The notes under the pieces: generated by a model | Seen by the model: only the letters and a program-made list of their open reading frames with translations | Database searches by the model: none | Told to the model about the DNA's origin: nothing | Source: Psychrobacter sp. bablab_jr014 | Lineage (GTDB): Bacteria; Pseudomonadota; Gammaproteobacteria; Pseudomonadales; Moraxellaceae | DNA length: 64,000 nt | NCBI RefSeq assembly: GCF_016464015.1 | Contig: NZ_JACDXT010000019.1 | Location: forward strand, 124,001 to 188,000 | Reading direction: 5' to 3' | Shown: piece by piece, positions 37,858 through 45,396 of the stretch | How positions within the stretch are numbered: the first letter of the stretch is position 1 | How the letters are laid out: every line of letters starts with the position of its first letter | Translations under genes and position numbers: made by a program

Positions 37858-38565
37858 ATGAGTTTATTAGGCAGTTTGGTCACACAAATCGTTCGTAGCG
37901 CTACCGATCCTCAAGATGCGGATCGTAACCCTGTCGGACAGCGCACCACCACGCGACGTACTGGTGGTTTGGGTGATGTTTTGGGCAGCGTACTGGGTGG
38001 CGCTCAACAACCGCGCACGCAACCACAAAGTCGCCAAACGCAACAAGCGGACAATAGCTTTGGTCTTGATGATATTTTGGGCGGTTTGGTCGGTGCTGGC
38101 GGCGCACGCCAAGGCGGCACGGGCGGTCTGGGTGATATTTTGGGTAGTGTCTTAGGCGGTCAACGTAATAAGGGCGGCTTTGGCGGTAAAGGTATGTTGA
38201 TTGCCGCGCTGTTACCATTGGTATTGGGCTGGATCCAGCGTAATGGCGGCTTAGGCGCGGCGCTATCAAAAATCACCAATATGGGCTATGAGCGTCAGGC
38301 GCATTCATGGATGAGCAATCAAGAGCAAAATGATAATATCGACCCTGATGACATCAATCGATTATTTGATGAGCAAGAGATTCGCCAAGTGGCTAACCAC
38401 ACGGGTGCAGATACCGCAGAAGTGCGTCAAGGTCTTGCTGAGCTACTGCCAGAGGTCATTAATCAACTGACGCCGAATGGCAGCCTAGATAATGAAGCCG
38501 AAGCCAATCAAGAAGTTGCCGCAATTATGAGTCAACTGTCAGGTCGATTAAAAACACTACAGTGA
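37858..38565 (+). CDS. YidB family protein (DUF937) with glycine-rich repeats
   Basis: The protein has 235 residues. The C-terminal half (HSWMSNQEQNDNIDPDDINRLF ... TADTAEVRQGLAELLPEVINQLTPNG) is the YidB/DUF937 helical domain of unknown role. The N-terminal half is Gly/Gln/Arg-rich and carries three imperfect repeats of the form GGLGDxLGSVLGG (near residues 37, 63 and 88), then a short hydrophobic stretch (GMLIAALLPLVLGW). This extension is absent in E. coli YidB (about 130 residues). Single gene with its own terminator. Confidence 0.85.
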   Translation: MSLLGSLVTQIVRSATDPQDADRNPVGQRTTTRRTGGLGDVLGSVLGGAQQPRTQPQSRQTQQADNSFGLDDILGGLVGAGGARQGGTGGLGDILGSVLGGQRNKGGFGGKGMLIAALLPLVLGWIQRNGGLGAALSKITNMGYERQAHSWMSNQEQNDNIDPDDINRLFDEQEIRQVANHTGADTAEVRQGLAELLPEVINQLTPNGSLDNEAEANQEVAAIMSQLSGRLKTLQ

Positions 38566-38662
38566 TGATATTTGCGGACAGAAGTCTCTTTTATTATGAA
38601 TAAAATAAAGATTAAACTTAAAAATGACCCATATAGCTGATAAGATATCGAATAGATAGATA

Positions 38663-38692
38663 AAAGGATACTCAATAGAGTGTCCTTTTTTT
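38663..38692 (+). terminator. Terminator after yidB
   Basis: AAAGGATACTC pairs with GAGTGTCCTTT around AATA, one G-T pair, followed by a T run. Confidence 0.88.
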
Positions 38693-38805
38693 ATTGGTTG
38701 ATAACCATGCGGATGCTCTAGTAATAACGGTATCTATTAACAATGATAACAAATGCGCTTTAAAGCAAGCGCTTGACTTCAACTGGTATTGATAAGGACA
38801 GTGCT

Positions 38806-40263
38806 ATGCCATTTAAGCTCATTCCTACGTTACTTGCGATTGCTGTTGGTCTGATTATTTGGTTTGTTATTCCTGTGCCTGAGGGTGTGACTGCTGATGC
38901 ATGGCACATGCTGGCGCTATTTATTGCGACCATTGTGGCGATTATCGGTAAGGCGCTGCCCATCGGCGCGATTGCGATTGTTGCTGTGACCTTAGTGGCA
39001 CTAACAGGCGTGACTGCTGACAGCCCAGACGCGGCGATAAAAGATGCGTTATCGAGTTTTGCCAGTCCGCTGATTTGGCTGATTGGTGTGGCAGTGATGA
39101 TTTCACGCGGGCTGATTAAGACAGGTCTCGGTAACCGTATTGCCTACTATTTTATTTCTATTTTTGGTAAAAAAAGCATCGGCGTGGCCTATTCTCTTGC
39201 CGCCGCAGAGCTGATGATTGCGCCGATTACACCATCTAATACGGCGCGTGGTGGCGGTATTATTCACCCCATTATGAAGTCCATCGCCCAAAGCTTTGAC
39301 TCAACGCCTGAGGCAGGTACACAAAACAAAATCGGTCGCTATCTGGCGATGGTCAACTATCACAGCAATCCGATTACCTCTGGTATGTTTATCACTGCGA
39401 CCGCGCCCAATCCACTGGTGGTAGATTTGGTCAATAAAGCAACAGGCAGCGAGATACAGCTGTCGTGGACGACGTGGGCGGTAGCGATGTTTATCCCAGG
39501 AATGCTGTGTTTACTGGTCATGCCGCTGGTGATTTACTTTTTATTTCCGCCTGAATTGAAAGAAACGCCTGATGCGAAAAAATTTGCCAAGGACAATTTG
39601 GCAGAGATGGGCGAGGTCAGTTCTGCTGAAAAAATCATGCTGGGCGTGTTTGCGCTGATGCTGCTCTTGTGGGCGAATATTCCTGCGATGATTTTGGGCG
39701 ATGCCTTTAGTGTCAATGCCACGACCACTGCCTTTATTGGGCTAAGCGCGCTGATTTTGACAGGCGTGCTGAGCTGGGATGATATTTTAAAAGAAAAGTC
39801 GGCGTGGGATACCATCGTCTGGTTTGGCGCGCTGATTATGATGGCGTCTTATCTGAGTAAGCTTGGGCTGATTGATTGGTTCTCGCAAAGCATTGAAACC
39901 ATGATTGGCACGACGGGTGTCGGCTGGGTCGGTGCAGCGGCGATTTTGACTTTGGTGTATTTGTACATTCATTACTTTTTTGCCAGCACCACCGCGCACA
40001 TTACTGCGCTGTTTGCCGCGTTTTATGCGGTCGGTCTCAGCCTTGGCGCGCCGCCGATGCTATACGCGCTCATATTGGCAGCGGCAGGCAATATCATGAT
40101 GACCTTGACCCATTACGCGACAGGTACGGCGCCGATTATCTTTAACTCAGGCTATGTGACCTTGAGCGAATGGTGGCGTCTGGGCGCAGTGATGAGTGTG
40201 GTGAACTTGGTGCTGTGGATCGGCGCAGGTCTCTTATGGTGGAAGCTGCTGGGTTATTATTGA
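38806..40263 (+). CDS. DASS family anion:cation symporter/antiporter
   Basis: The protein has 485 residues from the ATG at 38806 (AAGGA seven bases upstream). It has about 12 to 14 hydrophobic segments and the DASS (SLC13) substrate motifs. The first SNT motif is TPSNTARGGGI near residue 145. The second is ASTTAHITALFAAF near residue 396. ATAPNPLVVDL also fits the 2-oxoglutarate/malate/citrate transporter branch. A dicarboxylate or tricarboxylate is the likely substrate; the exact one cannot be told. Confidence 0.88.
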   Translation: MPFKLIPTLLAIAVGLIIWFVIPVPEGVTADAWHMLALFIATIVAIIGKALPIGAIAIVAVTLVALTGVTADSPDAAIKDALSSFASPLIWLIGVAVMISRGLIKTGLGNRIAYYFISIFGKKSIGVAYSLAAAELMIAPITPSNTARGGGIIHPIMKSIAQSFDSTPEAGTQNKIGRYLAMVNYHSNPITSGMFITATAPNPLVVDLVNKATGSEIQLSWTTWAVAMFIPGMLCLLVMPLVIYFLFPPELKETPDAKKFAKDNLAEMGEVSSAEKIMLGVFALMLLLWANIPAMILGDAFSVNATTTAFIGLSALILTGVLSWDDILKEKSAWDTIVWFGALIMMASYLSKLGLIDWFSQSIETMIGTTGVGWVGAAAILTLVYLYIHYFFASTTAHITALFAAFYAVGLSLGAPPMLYALILAAAGNIMMTLTHYATGTAPIIFNSGYVTLSEWWRLGAVMSVVNLVLWIGAGLLWWKLLGYY

Positions 40264-40294
40264 CGGCAAGAAGGTTTAACGGCAAGAGGGTTTA
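40263..40294 (+). repeat. 16-bp tandem duplication after the transporter
   Basis: ACGGCAAGAAGGTTTA is repeated directly as ACGGCAAGAGGGTTTA, one mismatch. The first copy starts at the transporter stop codon. A GGTTTA/TAAACC stem overlaps the end and could be a weak terminator towards convergent recX. Confidence 0.65.
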
Positions 40295-40319
40295 ATGAAA
40301 TAAACCGCTAAACGGCTCG

Positions 40320-41444
40320 TCAGTCGCGTTCCTCTAACGTTTGCAAATCGTGGGTTAAGGCTTGAAAGCAAATATCCGTCTGAAAGCCGCGATACTGCAA
40401 AAAGCGCAGCTGACGGGCTTTTTCTTTGGGCACGCTTGGGATAGCGTCGCCGTATTTTTTGACGCGCGCTTCGACTGCCAAACGCAGCCAATCGACGCTC
40501 GGTTCATTGTCCTCACTGTCTTCACGCACGATGTCGCTAAAGGCTTCGGACGCCGCCTGCGCTTCATCAATCAGCGCATCAATATTGGGCGGGATGTCGA
40601 CTTTACGCTGATAAAAGCTGCGCTTGATGTGCGTGCGCCCGCGACCTTTACGGATACCTTCACGAACCAGCATCAGCGCGGTACGATAGTCACTTTGATA
40701 GCCTTTTTCGGCAAATTCTTCTAATAATTTTTCAATCTGCTCAGGGTCTTGCTCTTTGTCGAGCAGCTTTTGTTTAAGCTCGGCGCGTCCATACTCGCGC
40801 CGTGATAGATAGTAAAAAGCAAGCCAACGCAAACGGCTTTCAGCTTTCACCGCGTCAATATCGGCTTGGCGCTCTTCGGGGCTGCGTAGGTAGGCTTTTA
40901 GGGCGGCGGGTAGGTTGTCGGTATTGTCTGGCTCAGTATTGCCATCTTCACCACCGCTATCAATAGATGCGCGTGCGTCCGCAAGTATTTGGGCAATGCT
41001 GCCATCAGTGATAGGCGCAGGCTGTGGCGCGCTTGGTGTATTGGGTTGGTAGGAGGCGGCAGGATGCCATTTTTTCTCGCGTTTTTTACGCTTTTTTGTT
41101 GTGGAGTGTTCGCTTTGCGGGGTAGGGGCTGTATCGTCGGTGATTGAGACAAAACGGGTAGACGTGACAAGGTCTTCTGTATCATCAGTATCCGGTTGAC
41201 CAGTATCTGCTTGGCGTTTTTTATTGGGGCTGTTTTTAGAGTTGTATTTGGTGTTGTTTTTTTTATAAGCCGCTGGTTTTGCTTGTGGCTTTGGCGTATG
41301 AGCCGTATTTGAAGTGCGGGTAATAGCAGATACGGCGGCATCGTCACGCGTTGCCGCCGTCTTTTGGGCTTTAGCTTTGGGCTGACTGCTTGCTGAGTCT
41401 GTGTCCGACTCAGCAAGGATTTGTGCCAGTGTTTTTATTTCCAT
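40320..41444 (-). CDS. recX: RecX regulatory protein with long N-terminal extension
   Basis: RecX binds RecA filaments and modulates recombination. The protein has 374 residues, more than twice the usual ~150-170. The RecX three-helix repeats occupy residues ~205-374 (RLRWLAFYYLSRREYGRAELKQKL ... DYRTALMLVREGIRKGRG). The first ~200 residues are Lys/Pro/Thr/Asp-rich and probably disordered. A short motif occurs twice there: TLAQILAESD (5-14) and SIAQILADAR (149-158). It lies 24 bp downstream of recA, so co-transcription is likely. Confidence 0.88.
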   Translation of the reverse strand: MEIKTLAQILAESDTDSASSQPKAKAQKTAATRDDAAVSAITRTSNTAHTPKPQAKPAAYKKNNTKYNSKNSPNKKRQADTGQPDTDDTEDLVTSTRFVSITDDTAPTPQSEHSTTKKRKKREKKWHPAASYQPNTPSAPQPAPITDGSIAQILADARASIDSGGEDGNTEPDNTDNLPAALKAYLRSPEERQADIDAVKAESRLRWLAFYYLSRREYGRAELKQKLLDKEQDPEQIEKLLEEFAEKGYQSDYRTALMLVREGIRKGRGRTHIKRSFYQRKVDIPPNIDALIDEAQAASEAFSDIVREDSEDNEPSVDWLRLAVEARVKKYGDAIPSVPKEKARQLRFLQYRGFQTDICFQALTHDLQTLEERD

Positions 41445-41468
41445 AAGGCAGCTAATACAATAACAGCG

Positions 41469-42518
41469 TTATTCTACAGCAGCCGCATCGTCTTCTTTAT
41501 CGGCAGTATCTACGCCTTCAGGAGCAGGTGTGCCCAGCTTTTCGGCACGGATTTTACGCTCAATCTCTTCAGCAATCTCAGGGTTTTCTTTGAGATACTG
41601 CGCTGAGTTGGCTTTACCTTGACCAATTTTTTCATCACCGTAGCTGTACCATGCGCCCGCTTTGTTAATCGCGCCCACTTCAACGCCAAGGTCGATGACT
41701 TCGGCAAGGTGGTTGGTGCCTGCACCATAAGTGATTTCAAATTCTGCTTGGCGGAACGGTGGCGCCATTTTGTTTTTGATGACTTTGACGCGGGTTTGGT
41801 TACCGATGATTTCATCACCATTTTTAACCGCCCCGATACGGCGAATGTCCATACGCACTGAGGCGTAGAACTTAAGCGCATTACCACCTGTAGTGGTCTC
41901 TGGACTGCCGAACATGACACCGATTTTCATACGGATTTGGTTAATAAACACCACCATACAGTTTGAGCGTTTGGCGTTACCTGTGATTTTACGCAAGGCT
42001 TGGCTCATCAGACGCGCTTGTAAGCCCATGTGCGAGTCGCCCATTTCGCCTTCAATCTCAGCGCGTGGGGTCAGTGCCGCCACCGAGTCAACGACAATCA
42101 TATCAATCGCCCCAGAGCGTACCAGCATATCGGTAATCTCAAGCGCTTGCTCGCCGTTATCAGGTTGTGAGATAAGTAAGTCATCGGTATTGACGCCCAA
42201 TTTGCGTGCATAAACAGGGTCAAGCGCGTGTTCAGCATCAATAAAGGCGCACGTGCCGCCTTGCTTTTGACACTCTGCAATCGCTTGCAAGGTCATGGTG
42301 GTTTTACCTGAGCTTTCAGGGCCATAAATCTCGATAATACGTCCCTTTGGCAAGCCGCCGATACCAAGCGCAATATCTAGGCTGAGTGAGCCTGTCGATA
42401 CCACATCGACGTCCATCTTGGCAGCGTCGTCACCCAGCTGCATAATGGTATTTTTACCAAATTGCTTTTCAATCTGACCAAGAGCGGCTTTAAGGGCTTT
42501 TGCTTTGTTCTCGTCCAT
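41469..42518 (-). CDS. recA: Recombinase RecA
   Basis: RecA forms filaments on ssDNA for homologous recombination and repair. The 349 residues show Walker [10 protein letters not shown] (66-74), the [22 protein letters not shown] block and the acidic C-terminus. AGGAG precedes the ATG. I do not see an E. coli-type LexA box upstream, which agrees with the absence of canonical LexA control known in Acinetobacter. Confidence 0.98.
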   Translation of the reverse strand: MDENKAKALKAALGQIEKQFGKNTIMQLGDDAAKMDVDVVSTGSLSLDIALGIGGLPKGRIIEIYGPESSGKTTMTLQAIAECQKQGGTCAFIDAEHALDPVYARKLGVNTDDLLISQPDNGEQALEITDMLVRSGAIDMIVVDSVAALTPRAEIEGEMGDSHMGLQARLMSQALRKITGNAKRSNCMVVFINQIRMKIGVMFGSPETTTGGNALKFYASVRMDIRRIGAVKNGDEIIGNQTRVKVIKNKMAPPFRQAEFEITYGAGTNHLAEVIDLGVEVGAINKAGAWYSYGDEKIGQGKANSAQYLKENPEIAEEIERKIRAEKLGTPAPEGVDTADKEDDAAAVE

Positions 42519-42919
42519 GTTGGACTCCTATGATAAATAAGGATATGAAATAAAAAAAGTGCGATAAAAGTTAAAAAAGCTTATGGGTTTTGACCGTTGC
42601 CGTCAATTACTATGGCTAAGATTAATCAACGGATTTTGAGAATTAATATGTATATGAGCACTAATAGTAGGCCCTTTTGATGAAACGATTATAACAAAGT
42701 ACTGCTTTAATAGGCACAATGATAGGGTAGTAGACGACAGTAGATGTCGTGATAAGTTTCAAGGACAGTGTCTACAATAATGAGTAAAAAAGTGCTGGCG
42801 CAATCAAGACTACTGTGCTAAGTTGAAAGTAATATCTCTATTAAAAATATACTCAATATGCGTTATAAAACACGGGGACTTATCATTATTTCGTGAAACA
42901 TCGATGACAAGACTGAGGC

Positions 42920-43084
42920 TTTTACACAAAAAGTACATCAATAATGTGTAAATCTACTTAGTGTGTAAAGTATTGATAATAAAGATAAAAATAATTGTAT
43001 AAAAAATGAACAATTTTACCTAAACCATTGTCTTATTAAGGCATATGACGGTCAAAAGGTCACTTATCCACAGGGTTATCCACA
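42920..43084 (+). other. Cluster of DnaA-box-like sites beside AT-rich DNA
   Basis: Two perfect DnaA boxes TTATCCACA lie at 43064-43072 and 43076-43084, same orientation, 12 bp start to start. Upstream is TTTTACACA (42920-42928), matching the relaxed TTWTNCACA. Two further sites on the minus strand carry TTTACACA with one mismatch in the full 9-mer (around 42945-42953 and 42963-42971). The sequence between is AT-rich. The layout is like a replication-origin half or a DnaA-titrating site. No dnaA gene is in the window, so oriC status is unproven. Confidence 0.55.
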
Positions 43085-43165
43085 GGTTATGGGGAAAACT
43101 CAGCAAACCCTTATCCTGCATAAGATTGCGCTTGTGTGTATTTTCATAGCACCATAAAGACGCTC

Positions 43166-43197
43166 AAAAGTCGCTTGTAATCATAGCGGCTTTTTTT
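43166..43197 (+). terminator. Orphan + strand terminator in recA-trmB gap
   Basis: AAAAGTCGC pairs with GCGGCTTTT around an 11-nt loop and is followed by seven T on the + strand. The minus-strand U tract would be only four. No + strand gene precedes it for over 2 kb, so it may end a small non-coding transcript. Confidence 0.65.
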
Positions 43198-43334
43198 GTG
43201 TCTAAAATCTATGATTACAATGTTTCACATGCCTTTACGCAGTTGGTTTTGACTTCGTATTGGGTAGTATTACTTTTGCTACAAATGGCTTGGTATACGC
43301 TTCTTGTCTTTAGCCTTTGTGCTAAATCTTGACC

Positions 43335-43367
43335 AAAAAAATACCGCTAATGAGTAGCGGTATTTTA
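43335..43367 (-). terminator. Terminator of trmB
   Basis: Perfect stem AATACCGCT / AGCGGTATT with four-base AATG-type loop and flanking A/T runs, just after the trmB stop. Confidence 0.92.
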
Positions 43368-43390
43368 TTATCAAGTGAGGTAAGCGCGTA

Positions 43391-44158
43391 TCAGTCTTTG
43401 GTATAAATCAAATCCCAAACCCCATGTCCGCGCTCGATACCGCGTTTTTCAAATTTAGTCATCGGGCGAAAGTCAGGTCGTGGGGTAAAGCTGCCGCGTC
43501 CAGCATGATTGCTCAAGCCTTCAAAGTCGTCCAGCACCTCAACCATCCAAAACGCATAATGCTCCCAGTCGGTGGCGGTATGGAACCAGCCACCTGATTT
43601 GAGCGCGCGCGTGACAATCTGCATGCGCTCAGGGCTGACAAAGCGGCGTTTGTGGTGGCGCTTTTTTTGCCATGGGTCAGGAAAGTACAGCTGGATACGG
43701 TCAATGTGGTCTTCAGGCAACTGCTGCAACAGTTTAATTGCATCGCCATTGATGATTTTAACGTTGGTCAGGCCATGCTGGTCGGCCATGTACGCGCATT
43801 TGCCAATGCCTGGCTCATGCACTTCGATACCGACGAAGTTACGCGTCGGTTCAGCGGCTGCCATTTCGATAAATGAGTCGCCAAGACCAAATCCAATCTC
43901 AAGGGTTAAGGGCGCATCGCTGCCATTCAGTGTGTCAGCGAATAGGGCGCGCAGGTCAGTAATGCCGCTTAAGTCGCCATCGCCTGTGCCATTATTGACC
44001 AAATAACGGGCAAATTCAGGATGGTTTAAGGCGTGCTCTGCCTTTTTGTTCATGTGCGTGCGGCGCTTCATAAAGGTATTGACGATGCGCTTGTATGGCG
44101 CGTCATCATGGCTGTCTTGGGCGACAGCGTCGTTGTCAGTAGAGGTATGTGAGCTCAT
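43391..44158 (-). CDS. trmB: tRNA (guanine46-N7)-methyltransferase
   Basis: TrmB makes m7G46 in the tRNA variable loop using SAM. The protein has 255 residues from the ATG at 44158; upstream in-frame sequence to 44290 is hydrophobic and unlike the family, so I exclude it. Signatures are [26 protein letters not shown], and [16 protein letters not shown] near residue 160. It is divergent from the next gene. Confidence 0.95.
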   Translation of the reverse strand: MSSHTSTDNDAVAQDSHDDAPYKRIVNTFMKRRTHMNKKAEHALNHPEFARYLVNNGTGDGDLSGITDLRALFADTLNGSDAPLTLEIGFGLGDSFIEMAAAEPTRNFVGIEVHEPGIGKCAYMADQHGLTNVKIINGDAIKLLQQLPEDHIDRIQLYFPDPWQKKRHHKRRFVSPERMQIVTRALKSGGWFHTATDWEHYAFWMVEVLDDFEGLSNHAGRGSFTPRPDFRPMTKFEKRGIERGHGVWDLIYTKD

Positions 44159-44341
44159 AAAAAATACTTTGGTTGCCAAAATAAAAGATAAAAAACAATA
44201 TGCTAAGTAAGCAGGCATTATAAGTGAAATCTGTGCCAGATAAAATGCACAATCGAGCCGTATGTCCGTTAGGCAGCAAACCATCGCCACGGCGCTGGGC
44301 TTGGCTTATAATAAGACGGAGTTTGGATAAGAGTAGGCGCT

Positions 44342-45271
44342 ATGTTATTTATTGAGACGGACTCACCGCCGCCGTTTTATCAAGAGCAGTTAAGCGAGCA
44401 ACGACGCAAGCAGCTGGATAAGTGGTTTATTGGTCAGCGCTCGCAGCGTTATTATATGAAGCGCTTTGAGCAGTTTGACGCGCAAGGCTATCTGTCACCT
44501 AAATGGCACTGGGCAGCGTTTTTTATGACTCTACCATGGCTGTTGTACCGCAAGCGCTATATGGACGCGATTGTTTATAGTGTGGCGGGCTGGTCGTTTA
44601 TTCAGTTGAATATTACCTTGATACTGGTGGCGTTTGAGTTTGTGGCGATGGGCTATATTCCCGATGCCTATCACATGATGGTGCGGATTGGCATTGCGGC
44701 GGTCATTTGGCTGTTTTGGGCGGCGATGGTGGCGCGCTGGACAGACGCCTATTATTACCGCATGGCACGGCGTGAGATTGCCGATGCGATTAATGACTAT
44801 CCACGCGATTTGGCGCAGCAAGAAGCGCACCTGCGCCGTGAGGGCGGCGTCAGTATGGTGGGGCTGGGCTTGGGTTTTGGCTTTTTTGCCTTTGCTTTGG
44901 CAGTGGTTTATGGGCAATTTTTACCCATTGTTGCCCTACAAAAAGAGCGCGAAGTCTTGTTTGATGCCTATAACGTTACCCAAAGCACGCAAAACCGCGT
45001 GGCACTGATTTATGAGCAGACGGGGCGCTGTCCTGTTGATTTGCCATTGGGTACAGAGTTACAAAAAGTGGCGATGCGTGTTGATACAGAGGTGGCGGGC
45101 GTCAAAGATACCGACTGCGCGGTGGTGGCAACGGTACGCGACGTACAGTTTCCTATTCGCTATTTAAACGGTAAAACGATGGTGTTTTATCATCAGCCCA
45201 GTACAGGCAGTTGGCGCTGCATCAGCTCACTCAATAAAAAACAAACGCCCAAGCGCTGTTTGGCAAACTAG
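44342..45271 (+). CDS. DUF2628-type membrane protein fused to pilin-like domain
   Basis: A 309-residue protein that seems to have two modules. Residues ~37-75 (YYMKRFEQFDAQGYLSPKWH then AAFFMTLPWLLYRKRY) match the DUF2628 membrane-protein pattern, followed by two hydrophobic helices (about 77-100 and 113-131). Residues ~170-309 look like a type IV pilin module: a hydrophobic helix at 172-192, then a helix running into YEQTGRCPVDLP, and Cys pairs ending in WRCISSLNKKQTPKRC (Cys230, 259, 293, 306). No prepilin peptidase site is at the N-terminus. The function is unknown. Single gene. Confidence 0.7.
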   Translation: MLFIETDSPPPFYQEQLSEQRRKQLDKWFIGQRSQRYYMKRFEQFDAQGYLSPKWHWAAFFMTLPWLLYRKRYMDAIVYSVAGWSFIQLNITLILVAFEFVAMGYIPDAYHMMVRIGIAAVIWLFWAAMVARWTDAYYYRMARREIADAINDYPRDLAQQEAHLRREGGVSMVGLGLGFGFFAFALAVVYGQFLPIVALQKEREVLFDAYNVTQSTQNRVALIYEQTGRCPVDLPLGTELQKVAMRVDTEVAGVKDTDCAVVATVRDVQFPIRYLNGKTMVFYHQPSTGSWRCISSLNKKQTPKRCLAN

Positions 45272-45314
45272 GGCACTGATTTAAAGTGTGATGGTACAGC
45301 AGAAATATATGAAA

Positions 45315-45368
45315 TAAAAAAAGCCCTATGTTGTATTCGCTTTTGATGCAGTAAGTACAGCACAGGGC
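45315..45368 (-). terminator. Terminator of the Kef-type antiporter gene
   Basis: On the minus strand GCCCTGTGCTGT pairs with ACAACATAGGGC (one mismatch and one G-T pair) and is followed by a run of seven T. Confidence 0.82.
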
Positions 45369-45396
45369 AGTAGCTTTTAGTGATTCAGCAAGCAGA

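Larger units (their letters stand above)
42519..43390. other. Gene-free 872-bp region with DnaA boxes, recA / trmB
   Basis: No protein, tRNA or rRNA is visible. The region contains the recA promoter side, an AT-rich stretch (about 42830-43020), a DnaA-box cluster (42920-43084), an orphan + strand terminator (43166-43197) and the trmB terminator (43335-43367). Both flanking genes are on the minus strand, so such length is not needed for a divergent promoter. Confidence 0.6.

Noticed and set aside
42519..42720. LexA operator before recA
   Set aside because: I looked for a CTGT-N8-ACAG palindrome and did not see one; Moraxellaceae such as Acinetobacter lack canonical LexA control.
42830..43200. 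Calling this region oriC outright
   Set aside because: No dnaA, gyrB or other origin marker is in the window and strand skew was not computed; kept as a hypothesis only.
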